A DNA stretch of 64,000 bases from Bradyrhizobium valentinum (GCF_001440405.1 NZ_LLXX01000141.1:25230-89229); one strand, 5' to 3'; shown: positions 1-9,500, counted from the first letter of the stretch. Numbers and translations: made by a program. Notes: generated from the sequence alone by a model not told the origin.

Positions 1-1107
1 GAATCCGGCCATAAGGGACCAGTTTCCAGCCGCATTTTCTCCGCCGGCGACGGACGTCGGCAGCATGCCGCTGAGCTGGGCATCGTTCAACAACGCGCCG
101 CGGACGTATTCAAAATGGCGGCTGGGCCCGTCAGGTCACGCAGGACTCCTTTGCGGTTGCGGACACCATCTCCGGCGTCAACATGCGGCTGACGGCCGGC
201 GGCATCCGCGAGATGCACTGGCACCAGTTTGCGGAGTGGGCCTACATGACGTACGGCACGTGCCGTATTACCACTCTGGACGAATTGGGACGACCGTATA
301 TCGCCGACGTGAAAGAAGGCGACCTTTGGTATTTCCCCGCCGGCTTGCCGCATTCTCTCCAGGGGCTCGGCCCGAACGGCTGCGAGCTTCTTATTTTCTT
401 TGATGAAGGCAAGGCCTCCGAGTTCACCACCCTCCTGATGTCGGAATGGTTCACGCACACGCCGCCGGATATCCTCGGCCACAATTTCGGCGTCCCCGCC
501 GAGACGTTCAAGGATATTCCGCTGCGCGACCTCTACATCTTCCAAGGCAAATTGCCGGGCGATCTGGCCGCCGACCGCGCGGCGGTGAGCGGAAACGGCG
601 TGCCGCCGCATCCTTTCACCTTCTCGCTCGGATCGGGAGCCCCGGCGCGCGAGACCAAGGGCGGTTCGGTGCGGATCGCCGACAGTCGCAACTTCACCGT
701 TTCCACAACGGTCGCCGCCGCACTGGTCACCGTGCGTCCCGGTGGCCTGGGAGATGCACTGGCACCCCAACGCCGACGAATGGCAGTATTGGATCAAGGG
801 CAAAGGGCAAATGACGGTGTTCAACACCGGCCCGAACGCCGTCACCATGGATTTCAACGCGGGCGACATCGGCTACGTCAAGAAGAACCTCGGACATTAT
901 ATCAAGAACACTGGCGACACCGATTTGCAGTTTCTCGAAGTGTTCAGAGCTCCCTATTTCGCAGATGTCTCCCTCTCCGACTGGATTTCCCGCACGCCGC
1001 CATCGATGGTTGCCCAGCACCTGAACGTGAGCAAGGCTACCATCGCAAAATTCCCCAAGAACAAGCCGGAAGTCATGCCGGAGTGTTCGGATCACGGGTG
1101 CATGTAG
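1..1107 (+). pseudogene. Decayed bicupin oxalate decarboxylase copy, 5' end outside window
   Basis: This is a second, broken copy of the intact bicupin gene at 6407-7648. Reading starts in frame 2 at base 2, matching the intact protein from about residue 53. It shifts frame near 108-118, where one extra base lies between the NNAP and GW-R-Q-VTQ segments. It shifts again near 745-752, where two bases are missing just before EMHWHPNADEWQ. It then runs to TAG at 1105-1107. Both cupin metal motifs (HWH-x3-E and HWHPNADE) and the lid segment SEFTT are still readable, so decay looks recent. No single frame can make the full protein. Whether the two halves are made separately cannot be told from sequence. 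Confidence 0.85.
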
Positions 1108-1273
1108 CCGAAAGCAACATGCTGCCCCCTCCGACTTGGGCCGGCCGATTGCCCTGATATCCGCTTCGCCGGCCGGGTGTTTAGCATCCAGCCGGCGGTT
1201 CTCGACAAGGGCGCGCTTTCTTCGATCGGCGGAAGAAACTCACCGCGAGCACACCCGGACGAGAAATGGGAAG

Positions 1274-1354
1274 ATGCGCGCAGTCGATCATGTCACGATC
1301 GGTGTCACCACCGAGCAGCCGCGACCGTGGCCTCAGTTCGACGCGGATATCTAA
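1274..1354 (+). pseudogene. N-terminal relic of FlK-like thioesterase
   Basis: Twenty-six codons from ATG 1274 to TAA 1352-1354 resemble the start of the intact thioesterase at 7735-8151: MRAVDHVTIGVTTEQ here against MDALDNVMIGMTAEK there. After that the similarity is lost and the frame stops. The relic lies downstream of the broken bicupin just as the intact thioesterase follows the intact bicupin, so the two genes were copied as a pair. The truncation point falls exactly where the dyad motif at 1351 begins. Confidence 0.6.
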
Positions 1355-1369
1355 ACTCCAATTTAGTGG
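1351..1369 (+). promoter_or_regulatory. Dyad motif CTAAA-N6-TTTAG-TGG before cupin/pao operon
   Basis: CTAAACTCCAATTTAGTGG is a perfect CTAAA/TTTAG dyad with a 6-base spacer. Its TGG end points to the cupin start, 61 bp downstream. TAACTT at 1389-1394 is a candidate -10 element 20-25 bp past the motif. This is one of 17 copies in the window. Confidence 0.7.
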
Positions 1370-1430
1370 TTTTCTGAACGGCCGCTGCTAACTTTTCACG
1401 GTTACCCATTCAAACAGGATCCGGGACGCC

Positions 1431-1835
1431 ATGAGTTCTCCTTCTGAAATTCATATCGTCAGCCCCGCCCAATTCGATCCGGGAACAGCGCAGACGCCAG
1501 GCTCCGAACGTCGCGCTGCTATCGCGCCAACGCTTGGCATAGCGTCCGGAATCTGGGGCGGCCTGTTCGTGGTGGAGCCAGGATCGCGGACGGGAATACA
1601 TCATCACGGAGAGCAGGAGACGATCGCCTACGTGCTCTCTGGCATCTGCGAAATACGATGGGGTGCGCGAGGAAAATCGGTCGCGCGTGCGAAGGCCGGA
1701 GACTTCATTCATGTCCCCGCCTTCCTGCCCCACATGGAAATCAATCCTTCGAAGAAGGCGCCGTTTCGATGGGTTGTCGTGCGTAGCACGGCGACGCCCA
1801 TCGTGATCAACCTACCGGACGACACTTGGCCGTAA
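1431..1835 (+). CDS. Single-domain cupin protein
   Basis: A 134-residue small cupin. The first cupin motif is IHHHGEQETIAYVLSG (two or three His plus Glu as likely metal ligands) and the second is AGDFIHVPAFLPHMEIN. There is no signal peptide, so it is probably cytosolic. It is the first gene after the dyad motif at 1351 and lies 52 bp upstream of paoA in the same direction, so it probably heads the pao transcript. Single cupins of this type bind metal and can be sugar or small-acid binding proteins, isomerases or dioxygenases; the substrate cannot be inferred. The fold is clear, the function unknown. Confidence 0.8.
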   Translation: MSSPSEIHIVSPAQFDPGTAQTPGSERRAAIAPTLGIASGIWGGLFVVEPGSRTGIHHHGEQETIAYVLSGICEIRWGARGKSVARAKAGDFIHVPAFLPHMEINPSKKAPFRWVVVRSTATPIVINLPDDTWP

Positions 1836-1887
1836 GCCCGGATGTCTTCCAGACAGCCATCATCGACTTGGCGAACATGGAGCAGTC

Positions 1888-2562
1888 ATGGACGAGCATG
1901 ATTCCAATACAGAACCCGGTACTCCAAATGCATTTGAAGTTACGCGCCGCACGGTAATTGAGACGGGAGCCACCGCATTGCTGTTGACCACGCTGCCGAA
2001 TGCTGTACTTGCGGACGATCAGATCGATGGCAACGAGCCCCCTTCATCCCCCGTGAAGGTCGAACTCCAGATCAACGGCCGTTCGCATTCGCTGGCCCTC
2101 GATCCCCGGACGACATTGCTCGATACTTTGCGGGAGCACCTCGCGCTGACGGGCTCGAAAAAGGGCTGCGATCACGGCCAATGCGGCGCGTGCACTGTGC
2201 TGATCGAAGGACGCCGCATCAACTCCTGCCTGACGCTCGCGGTGATGCACGACAGCCAATCGGTCACCACGATCGAGGGGTTCGCCCAAGGCGCGAATTT
2301 GCATCCAATGCAAACGGCCTTCGTCGAGCATGACGGCTTCCAGTGCGGCTACTGCACCTCCGGCCAGATCTGCTCGGCCATCGGAATGCTGGCCGAAAGC
2401 CAGCAGGGCATGCCGAGCTACGTGACCGAGGACCTGACGAAGTCGGCCCCCGAACTCACCGATGCGGAAATCCGCGAGAGAATGAGCGGCAACATCTGTC
2501 GCTGCGCAGCCTACCCCAACATCGTGGAGGCCATCAAACAAGCCGCGGGAATGCCAACATGA
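1888..2562 (+). CDS. paoA: Periplasmic aldehyde oxidoreductase, [2Fe-2S] subunit
   Basis: A 224-residue small subunit of a xanthine-oxidase-family molybdoenzyme. The N-terminal [15 protein letters not shown] followed by an Ala-containing cleavage region is a twin-arginine signal, so the complex is probably exported folded. Residues ~50-130 carry the plant-type [2Fe-2S] loop ([12 protein letters not shown]). The C-terminal half has the second cluster motifs [10 protein letters not shown] and NICRC. This matches PaoA/YagT of the PaoABC aldehyde oxidase, which oxidises aromatic and other aldehydes to acids. Its stop overlaps the paoB start (ATGA at 2559-2562), indicating translational coupling. 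Confidence 0.9.
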   Translation: MDEHDSNTEPGTPNAFEVTRRTVIETGATALLLTTLPNAVLADDQIDGNEPPSSPVKVELQINGRSHSLALDPRTTLLDTLREHLALTGSKKGCDHGQCGACTVLIEGRRINSCLTLAVMHDSQSVTTIEGFAQGANLHPMQTAFVEHDGFQCGYCTSGQICSAIGMLAESQQGMPSYVTEDLTKSAPELTDAEIRERMSGNICRCAAYPNIVEAIKQAAGMPT

Positions 2563-3539
2563 AAGCCTTTACTTACCAACGCGCCGACTCGACGGCGCAA
2601 GCGGCCGCCGCTGCCGTCAAGCCTGGCGCGAAAATTATCGCTGGCGGCACCAATTTGCTCGACCTGATGAAATTGCAGGTCGAGACACCTTCGAATCTGG
2701 TCGATATCAACCGCCTGCCGCTCGACAAGATCGAAGAGACTCCCGATGGCGGCTTGCGTATCGGCACGCTGGTTCGCAACAGCGATCTCGCCGCCGACCC
2801 ACATGTGCGGCAGCGTTACGGCGTGCTGAGCCGTGCGCTGCTGGCTGGCGCCAGTGCGCAATTGCGCAACAAGGCCACAACTAGCGGCAATCTGCTGCAG
2901 CGAACCCGCTGCTATTACTTCTATGACGTCACAAAACCCTGCAACAAGCGCAGCCCCGGCTCCGGCTGTGCGGCGCTCGCTGGCTTTAACCGCATTCATG
3001 CCGTCCTGGGCACAAGCGAGCACTGCATCGCGACGCATCCGTCGGATATGGCGGTGGCGATGCAGGCGCTCGACGCCAAGGTGGAGACGGTCAATCGCCA
3101 GGGTGAAACCAAAGCGATTCCGATCGCGGAATTTTATCGTCTTCCCGGCAACACCCCCGAGATCGAGACGTCGCTCAAACCGGGTGAAATCATCACCGCT
3201 GTGACGCTGCCTCCACCGCCTCCGGGTGTGCAGCTTTATCGCAAGGTCCGCGATCGCGCTTCCTACGCGTTTGCACTGGTTTCCGTCGCCGCAATCGTCG
3301 ATAGCAACCGCGGCCGGATCCGCTCGGCCCGGCTGGCTTTCGGCGGGTTGGCGCCCAAGCCCTGGCGTTCAGCGCAGGCCGAACAACGCCTGGCTAACGC
3401 GCCTTCGACTACCACCACCTTCAACTCAACCGCAGCTGCGGTTCTAGAAGGCGCGCGCGGATTTGGCGGTAACGATTTCAAGATGCCGCTGACGCGGCGC
3501 ACGCTGCACAGCGTGCTTGCAGAGATGACTCGGACCTGA
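2559..3539 (+). CDS. paoB: Periplasmic aldehyde oxidoreductase, FAD/[4Fe-4S] subunit
   Basis: A 326-residue FAD-binding middle subunit of the xanthine oxidase family. The FAD motif [11 protein letters not shown] is near residue 30. The PaoB-specific insertion with extra Cys residues is present (RCYYFY, KPCNKR, SGCAAL, then SEHC), which holds an additional [4Fe-4S] cluster in the E. coli enzyme. The start is the ATG overlapping the paoA stop; the longer frame upstream is spurious. It transfers electrons from the molybdenum subunit through FAD to an acceptor. The 12 bp gap to paoC fits one operon. Confidence 0.9.
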   Translation: MKAFTYQRADSTAQAAAAAVKPGAKIIAGGTNLLDLMKLQVETPSNLVDINRLPLDKIEETPDGGLRIGTLVRNSDLAADPHVRQRYGVLSRALLAGASAQLRNKATTSGNLLQRTRCYYFYDVTKPCNKRSPGSGCAALAGFNRIHAVLGTSEHCIATHPSDMAVAMQALDAKVETVNRQGETKAIPIAEFYRLPGNTPEIETSLKPGEIITAVTLPPPPPGVQLYRKVRDRASYAFALVSVAAIVDSNRGRIRSARLAFGGLAPKPWRSAQAEQRLANAPSTTTTFNSTAAAVLEGARGFGGNDFKMPLTRRTLHSVLAEMTRT

Positions 3540-3551
3540 CGGAGCGAACGC

Positions 3552-5753
3552 ATGGAAATGAACTCACCCGTTGGTGCCAATGTCCTCGATACACCAGGCA
3601 TCGTCGGCAAGCCAATCGACCGCGTGGACGGCCCATTGAAGGTTACCGGCGGCGCGCGCTACGCCTATGAGGTGCAAGAGAACAACGTGCTGTATGGTTT
3701 TGTGGTCGAAGCCTCGATCGGAAAAGGAAGGATCAAATCGATTGAGACGCGGGCGGCGGAAAAGGCGCCGGGCGTCGCGCTGGTCCTCACCCATCGCAAC
3801 GCGCCGGCGCAGGGCACCGGTAATCACCGCGAAGCGCATCCCGTACTCACCGGGCCGCAAGTGACAGGTTACGGCCAACCGGTTGCCTTCGTGGTTGCCA
3901 ACAGCTTCGAGGAGGCCCGGGCGGCGGCTTACCTCGTAAACGTGAAGTATGATCGGTCGAACGGAAAATATGCGCTCCGTGCCAACCTCAACGAGGCCCG
4001 CGTTCCAAAGCCAAGCGACGCGCCGGCAGCCGACAGCGCGGTGGGCGATTTCGCAATTGCATTCGCGAGCGCTCCGGTACAACTCGACGTGACCTATACC
4101 ACCCCATTGCAAAGTCACGCGATGATGGAACCCCATGCCACGCTCGCGATGTGGGACGGCGACAAGTTGATGCTGCACACGGCGAACCAGATGCTCAATC
4201 AGGGTCAACAGGTCATCGCGACAACCCTGAAAATTCCTGTCGAGAATGTACGCCTGATCAGCCCGTTCATCGGTGGCGGGTTCGGCGGCAAACTCTGGGT
4301 CAATGCCGATGCGATCCTGGCGGCGATCGCATCACGGCAGCTCAAGCGGCCGGTGAAGATCGCGCTGACCCGGCAGCAGATCTTTCACGTCACGACGCAC
4401 CGCTCCGACACGATCCAGCGGGTTCGTCTGGGCACCGATCGCGAGGGCCATATTCTCGCGATCGGCCACGATGTATTCTCCGGCAATCTGCCCAGCGAAC
4501 AAACCTATGAGGGCGCCGCCCTCCAGACGCGTACGCTTTATGCCGGGCCCAATCGGTTGACGCGACATCGTCTGGCGCCACTGGATATTCCGGTGGCGTC
4601 GTCGATGCGAGCCCCCGGCGAGTCTGTCGGGCTAATGGCGCTTGAATGCGCGATGGATGAAATTGCCGAGAAATTGAATCTCGATCCGATCGAGCTGCGA
4701 GTGCTCAACGAGCCGAGCGAGGATCCGGAAAAGCATATTCCCTATTCCAGCCGTCATTTGATCCCCTGCATGCAGGAAGGTGCGCGCCGCTTTGGATGGG
4801 ACAAGCGCAATCCGAAACCGGGTCAGGTACGTGACGGACGCTGGCTAGTGGGAATCGGCATGGCTGCGGCGACACGAGGCAACCCGCTTCTACTTTCCAA
4901 GGCTAATGTCCGGCTGGGTCCTGACGGTACCTGTACCGTGCGAATGGCAATGACCGACATAGGAACCGGGACTTATACCATCCTGGCGCAAATCGCAGCG
5001 GAGATGCTCGGCCTGCCGACGGAACGCATCCAGGTCGAACTCGGTGATACCAGCTTTCCGCAGGCGGCAGGTTCGGGTGGCTCATGGGGCGCTGGCAGCT
5101 CGGGCTCGGCCCTTTTCGAGGCCTGCAATGCGCTGCGCGAAAAGCTGGCACGGACCGCCGGCATGGATCCGGCAACCGCAAGGTTCGCCAACGGTAGTAT
5201 CGCATCGGGCGACCAGTCCAGAAAGCTGACGGACCTTGTGGGCGTCGGGATGGACGCCGATGGTGAAATCCGGCCCGGCCGCAACAACAAGGATTTCTCT
5301 CAGCAATCCTACGGCGCACATTTCGCCGAAGTCGGCGTCGACGAGGATACCGGTGAGGTGCGCGTGCGGCGCATGCTGGGCGTATTCACGGCCGGCCGTG
5401 TCCTGAACGCAAAGACGGCGCGCTCCCAAGCGATCGGAGGAATGGTTTTTGGCGTCGGTGCAGCGTTGCATGAAGAGATGACGCTCGATCCGCGCTTCGG
5501 GTATTTCGTCAACCACGATCTCGCCGAATATCATGTTCCGGTGCATGCCGACATTCCGGACATCGATGCCGTCTTTCTTGCCGAACTGGACGACCAATCC
5601 AACCCGCTCAAGAGTAAGGGCATCGGTGAACTCGGAATCTGCGGCGCCGGCGCATCGATTGCCAATGCGATCTACAACGCGTGTGGCGCACGGATTAGGG
5701 ATTACCCGGTCACACTCGCCAAGCTGCTTTCCAGGTTGCCAGTGCGCGCATGA
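3552..5753 (+). CDS. paoC: Periplasmic aldehyde oxidoreductase, molybdenum-binding subunit
   Basis: A 733-residue large subunit, the usual length for PaoC/YagR. The N-terminal aldehyde oxidase hammerhead domain begins at VGKPIDRVDGPLKVTGGARY. The cofactor-binding segment FIGGGFGGKLW is near residue 240. The C-terminal KSKGIGELGICGAGASIANA carries the catalytic Glu of the family (GIGE). There is no signal peptide, so export would hitch-hike on the PaoA Tat signal. A PaoD/XdhC-like maturation factor, which normally inserts the cofactor, is absent from this cluster and must be supplied elsewhere. The stop overlaps the next gene by ATGA at 5750-5753. Confidence 0.9.
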   Translation: MEMNSPVGANVLDTPGIVGKPIDRVDGPLKVTGGARYAYEVQENNVLYGFVVEASIGKGRIKSIETRAAEKAPGVALVLTHRNAPAQGTGNHREAHPVLTGPQVTGYGQPVAFVVANSFEEARAAAYLVNVKYDRSNGKYALRANLNEARVPKPSDAPAADSAVGDFAIAFASAPVQLDVTYTTPLQSHAMMEPHATLAMWDGDKLMLHTANQMLNQGQQVIATTLKIPVENVRLISPFIGGGFGGKLWVNADAILAAIASRQLKRPVKIALTRQQIFHVTTHRSDTIQRVRLGTDREGHILAIGHDVFSGNLPSEQTYEGAALQTRTLYAGPNRLTRHRLAPLDIPVASSMRAPGESVGLMALECAMDEIAEKLNLDPIELRVLNEPSEDPEKHIPYSSRHLIPCMQEGARRFGWDKRNPKPGQVRDGRWLVGIGMAAATRGNPLLLSKANVRLGPDGTCTVRMAMTDIGTGTYTILAQIAAEMLGLPTERIQVELGDTSFPQAAGSGGSWGAGSSGSALFEACNALREKLARTAGMDPATARFANGSIASGDQSRKLTDLVGVGMDADGEIRPGRNNKDFSQQSYGAHFAEVGVDEDTGEVRVRRMLGVFTAGRVLNAKTARSQAIGGMVFGVGAALHEEMTLDPRFGYFVNHDLAEYHVPVHADIPDIDAVFLAELDDQSNPLKSKGIGELGICGAGASIANAIYNACGARIRDYPVTLAKLLSRLPVRA

Positions 5754-6286
5754 TCGGGCCAGAAGAAACAGGCATCCGGCGCCGCCCATTCATGGTTGTG
5801 GCGATCGCAATTACCGCAGCCGCCATCCTGGCGATCTGTCTTGCGGCCTTGCGCGGCGTAGCCGCAGGGCCAGAAGCGACGCCCTCACCTCATGCCATCG
5901 AATATCTGCCGAGCATCAGCGACCTGATGATTGCGACAATTCAGCCACGGCATGAGCGGCTCTGGCAGGCCGAGCAGGACGGAAATTGGGAATTTGCGGC
6001 CTACGAGCTTGGAAACCTGCGCGGCGCGTTCGATCGACTCGGGCGCGCCCATCCCAGTGAACACGACATCTCCTTTCCGGACATGATCACCTCCGTTACG
6101 GAGCAACCGTTCAAGGAACTCAACAGCGCGATCCAATCCAAAGACGGCACCGCATTCGCCAAGGCCTATGCCGATCTGACCGCCGCATGCAATTCATGTC
6201 ATCAGGCTCTCAACCACAGCGTGGTCGAAGTCCGCGTACCGAATCGGACGTCTACGTCGGACCTAAACACCGACACCCGGAATTGA
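5750..6286 (+). CDS. Membrane-anchored cytochrome c, probable electron acceptor of PaoABC
   Basis: 178 residues. A single N-terminal membrane segment (VVAIAITAAAILAICLAAL) precedes a mostly helical domain ending in a haem motif, AACNSCHQALNH. The late CxxCH resembles the helical-bundle cytochrome c'/c-556 arrangement rather than class I. It is coupled to paoC by a 4-base overlap, so it is very likely the dedicated electron acceptor in place of a soluble partner. No clear axial Met was identified. The gene ends 38 bp before the next dyad motif, so the operon appears to stop here. Confidence 0.75.
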   Translation: MIGPEETGIRRRPFMVVAIAITAAAILAICLAALRGVAAGPEATPSPHAIEYLPSISDLMIATIQPRHERLWQAEQDGNWEFAAYELGNLRGAFDRLGRAHPSEHDISFPDMITSVTEQPFKELNSAIQSKDGTAFAKAYADLTAACNSCHQALNHSVVEVRVPNRTSTSDLNTDTRN

Positions 6287-6324
6287 CGCTGGGCATGCCG
6301 GCGACTCCAGATCCGCAAGACACT

Positions 6325-6343
6325 CTGAATATTAATTTAGTGG
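6325..6343 (+). promoter_or_regulatory. Dyad motif CTGAA-N6-TTTAG-TGG before oxalate decarboxylase
   Basis: CTGAATATTAATTTAGTGG lies 63 bp upstream of the bicupin start and points to it. CTATCT at 6362-6367 is a candidate -10 element 19-24 bp past the motif. Confidence 0.7.
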
Positions 6344-6406
6344 CTCGGGATAATCGTGGACCTATCTCTGATAGACCCGCGGTCGATTTTTTGAGGAGCG
6401 ACGACG

Positions 6407-7648
6407 ATGTTTTCGAGACGGAATGTGCTGGCAGTCAGTGCTGCAGGTGCAGTTGCAACCGCGGCGCACGCCGCTTCCTTCGGTAATCCGGACCAGCCGG
6501 CGCAAGGCGCTGTCAACGCGAAAGCTCCGGGAAATCTCAGAGATCCTGGCCCGCAAAGCAAGGCCATCGGCAACCAGTTTCCTTCGGCGCAAACTCCGCC
6601 CGCCACTGACGTCGGCGGCATGCCGATGGACTGGGCCTCCTTCAACAACGCGCCAAAGCGCATCCAGAACGGCGGCTGGGCACGGCAGGTGACGCAGGCT
6701 GATTTCGCCATCTCAAACACGATCACGGGCGTCAACATGCGTTTGACCGCCGGCGGCATCAGGGAATTGCATTGGCACCAGGCTGCCGAGTGGGCGATCA
6801 TGACCTACGGCAGCTGCCGCGTGACCGTTCTGGACGCCGTAGGCCGGCCATACGTGGCGGACGTCAACGAGGGCGACCTTTGGTATTTTCCGGCAGGCCA
6901 GCCGCATTCGCTGCAGGGTCTCGGCCCGGACGGCTGCGAATTCGTAATCTGCTTTGACGACGGCGATGCCAGCGAATTCAATACGCTATTGGTGACGGAC
7001 TGGTTCGCTCATACGCCGCCCGAGATCCTTGCCAAGAATTTTGGCGTCCCGGCCCAGACATTCGCCAAGATCCCGCTGCAGAACCTCTGGATCTTCCAGG
7101 GCACCGTGCCCGGCGATCTGGCATCTGACCGCGCTGCGATCAGCAAGACCGGCCGCGTTCCACCTCATCCGTTTATCTTCCGTCTTGCATCGTCAGCACC
7201 GGCGAGAGAATCCAGGGGGGGCGACGAGCGGATCGCCGACAGTAGCAACTTCCCCGTCGCAACCAGGATTGCAGCCGCGCTGGTAACCGTTCGCCCCGGC
7301 GGTGTGCGCGAGATGCACTGGCACCCGAACGCCGACGAATGGCAGTATTACATCAAGGGAAAGGGACGCATGACGGTCTTCAATACCGGCCCGAATGCGA
7401 TGACGATGGATTTCAATCCTGGCGACATCGGCTACGTCAAGCGTAACCTTGGACATTATGTCGAGAATGTCGGCGACACCGACCTGCAGTTCGTCGGCGT
7501 CTTCAGGGCTTCGCGCTACGAAGAGATTTCTCTGTCCAACTGGCTGACGCATACGCCGCCGGCGTTGGTAGCCCAGCATCTGAATATCGACGAGGCGACC
7601 ATCGCGAAATGGCCGGACAACGCCCCGGGCGTAATGCCCCAATCCTAG
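6407..7648 (+). CDS. oxdC: Exported bicupin oxalate decarboxylase
   Basis: 413 residues, slightly longer than typical OxdC because of an exported N-terminus (MFSRRNVLAVSAAGAVATAA, Tat-like). Cupin 1 has the Mn ligands H122-W-H124-x3-E128; cupin 2 has H304-W-H306-x3-E310. The lid over the first site reads S189-E190-F-N-T193; the retained Glu matches the residue that makes OxdC a decarboxylase rather than an oxidase. It converts oxalate to formate and CO2, consuming a proton. It has its own dyad motif and is followed 86 bp later by the thioesterase gene. A broken paralogue lies at 1-1107. Confidence 0.88.
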   Translation: MFSRRNVLAVSAAGAVATAAHAASFGNPDQPAQGAVNAKAPGNLRDPGPQSKAIGNQFPSAQTPPATDVGGMPMDWASFNNAPKRIQNGGWARQVTQADFAISNTITGVNMRLTAGGIRELHWHQAAEWAIMTYGSCRVTVLDAVGRPYVADVNEGDLWYFPAGQPHSLQGLGPDGCEFVICFDDGDASEFNTLLVTDWFAHTPPEILAKNFGVPAQTFAKIPLQNLWIFQGTVPGDLASDRAAISKTGRVPPHPFIFRLASSAPARESRGGDERIADSSNFPVATRIAAALVTVRPGGVREMHWHPNADEWQYYIKGKGRMTVFNTGPNAMTMDFNPGDIGYVKRNLGHYVENVGDTDLQFVGVFRASRYEEISLSNWLTHTPPALVAQHLNIDEATIAKWPDNAPGVMPQS

Positions 7649-7734
7649 ATCGCGGTCGAAGTCGGGCCTGCCATGCAACGGAGTTACTGGTGGCGCCTGA
7701 CCCAGTTCGCCACAAGACCGAGAACGAGGAAGAT

Positions 7735-8151
7735 ATGGATGCGCTCGACAACGTCATGATCGGCATGACGGCCGAGAAGACCGTCACCGTGACCTCCGAT
7801 ATGACAATCGGCCACTTCGTGGCGCAGATGCCGCAGGTCTACGCCACGCCGATGATGATCCTGCATATGGAAATGGCGTCAGGCTCCGCGATCGCCACGC
7901 ATCTGCCGGCGGGTTTCGTCAGCGTCGGCATGGACGTGAAAGTCCGTCACCTCGCAGCAACGCCGGTTGGCCGCGTGGTCCGCGCCCTTTCTCGCGTCGT
8001 CAAGATTGATCCCAAGAGCGTTGTATTCGAGGTCGAGGCCTGGGACGGCGACCGCAAGATCGGCGATGGCACCCATCGCCGCGGCATCGTCAATGTGACG
8101 GAGTTCGAACAACGGTTCGGAGTAAGGCAGCTCGCCGCGAGCCTGAATTGA
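7735..8151 (+). CDS. FlK-like hotdog thioesterase
   Basis: 138 residues from the ATG at 7735, chosen because GAGGAAG lies just upstream; the longer frame from 7609 runs into the bicupin. The protein has the fluoroacetyl-CoA thioesterase (FlK) pattern: YATPMM, HMEMAS, KVRHLAATPVG and IGDGTHRRGIV. Candidate catalytic residues by analogy are T38, E46 and H72. FlK-type enzymes hydrolyse small acyl-CoA thioesters. Its repeated pairing with the bicupin, here and as a relic at 1274, suggests a linked role, perhaps hydrolysing a small acyl-CoA such as oxalyl- or formyl-CoA; that substrate is a guess. Confidence 0.8.
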   Translation: MDALDNVMIGMTAEKTVTVTSDMTIGHFVAQMPQVYATPMMILHMEMASGSAIATHLPAGFVSVGMDVKVRHLAATPVGRVVRALSRVVKIDPKSVVFEVEAWDGDRKIGDGTHRRGIVNVTEFEQRFGVRQLAASLN

Positions 8152-8246
8152 ACTGAAACCGCCCGTTGTGCCGTACTTGGCGCTAGACTAACCTCGATCT
8201 TTGCCCTCAGACGTAATCTTTTCTGAGTCCACGGACGATTCTACGT

Positions 8247-9500
8247 TCATGGGGGAAACGCCGACATGGCAAGCAGCGACAGCACGAGCGCCGGCGGCAT
8301 AACGATGAAGCCGAGTCTCAGAAACCGAAGAGCCGTAACGCTCTCGCCCTCCCGGCGCAGTGCGATCAGCCACAGAATGGTGGCGAGCGAGCCTGTCACG
8401 GAAAGATTCGGCCCGAGATCGACGCCGACCATAATCGCACCAACCACCTGCTGCGGCACCTGCGCAGCATGACTTGTGGCCGACGCGATCAGACCCACCG
8501 GCAGATTGTTGACGAGGTTGGAGGCAACAGCAACGGCCATGCCTGCGACCCACGACGTCGCTTGCGGCGACGCCGCGGCAGCGTCGTGCAGGTTGCGCGC
8601 CAGCGCCCACAACACGCCGGTTTGATTCAATCCCGCGACAACAACGAATAGGCCCGCGACGAGCGGCAGCACGCCCCAGGAAACGTCCTTGAGAATCGGC
8701 AGCGGCGATCGCCGCGCGATTACCAGCACAACAGCAGTCAAAGATACGCCTGCGCAAAAGCTCGGTAACCCGAGTGGCCGATCGAACGCAGATGCCGACA
8801 GTTGCACTACGACTGTCAGTGCGATTCCGATCGCTGCAAGCTTGCCGCCTACCGTCAGCGGTGGCGCGTCCTTGATGGCGGCGACCTTTGCAGCGAGCGC
8901 CGGCCGTTGCGTCAGCCGTAATGCGACGTATGTCGTGAGAATCGCGGCCAATGACGGCCCGGTAAAATAACGCAGCCAATCCAAAAGAGCCGGCATCTGC
9001 CCGCCGAACACGACGAGGTTGGCAGGATTGGCGATCGGAAGGACAAAGCTCGCGGCGCTGGCGACGAAAGCGCAGATGAAGAGATAAGGGAGCGGCTCGA
9101 CCTGCGCGGCCCGAGTCGTGGCGTAAACCGCCGGCGTCATCACCACAGCGGTGGCGTCGTTCGACAGGAACACCGTAACCATGGTGCCGACGACGTAAAT
9201 GATCAGGAACAATCGTTTGGCCGAACCACGCGCATGCCTCACCGCCTGGGTCGCGAGCCAGTCGAACAACCCTTCCTTCCTGGCAACTTCGGACAGCAGC
9301 ATCATGCCAATCAGAAAGAGGTAGACGTCAGTGCCCTCGCCGATCGCTGCGAATGCCTGCCGCCAAGACAGCAAGTTGAACAGAACCAGCATCGCGGCAG
9401 CCGCCGTCGCCCAAACGAACTCCGGCGAATTCCATGGCCGGGCGATCACGCCCAACGTTGCAACAGCCGCAATCGCCCAGATGGCTGAATTGAACGCCAT
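8247..9500 (-). CDS. arsB: ArsB-like arsenite/anion efflux permease
   Basis: A 417-residue polytopic inner-membrane protein with about 11-12 hydrophobic segments. It has the paired half-repeat motifs of the ArsB/NhaD ion transporter superfamily: FLSNDATAVVMTPAVYA in the first half, then NLVNNLPVGLIA and GPNLSVTGSLATILWL in the second. These fit ArsB, which extrudes arsenite or antimonite using the proton motive force. No arsR, arsC or arsA is adjacent, so the substrate is uncertain and a related organic-anion carrier is possible. It stands alone between convergent neighbours. Confidence 0.75.
   Translation of the reverse strand: MAFNSAIWAIAAVATLGVIARPWNSPEFVWATAAAAMLVLFNLLSWRQAFAAIGEGTDVYLFLIGMMLLSEVARKEGLFDWLATQAVRHARGSAKRLFLIIYVVGTMVTVFLSNDATAVVMTPAVYATTRAAQVEPLPYLFICAFVASAASFVLPIANPANLVVFGGQMPALLDWLRYFTGPSLAAILTTYVALRLTQRPALAAKVAAIKDAPPLTVGGKLAAIGIALTVVVQLSASAFDRPLGLPSFCAGVSLTAVVLVIARRSPLPILKDVSWGVLPLVAGLFVVVAGLNQTGVLWALARNLHDAAAASPQATSWVAGMAVAVASNLVNNLPVGLIASATSHAAQVPQQVVGAIMVGVDLGPNLSVTGSLATILWLIALRREGESVTALRFLRLGFIVMPPALVLSLLAMSAFPP

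Noticed and set aside
8188-8979. 263-codon minus-strand frame overlapping the ArsB-like gene
   Set aside because: It is a shadow frame rich in Arg and Cys with no hydrophobic pattern, while the overlapping frame encodes a clear membrane transporter.
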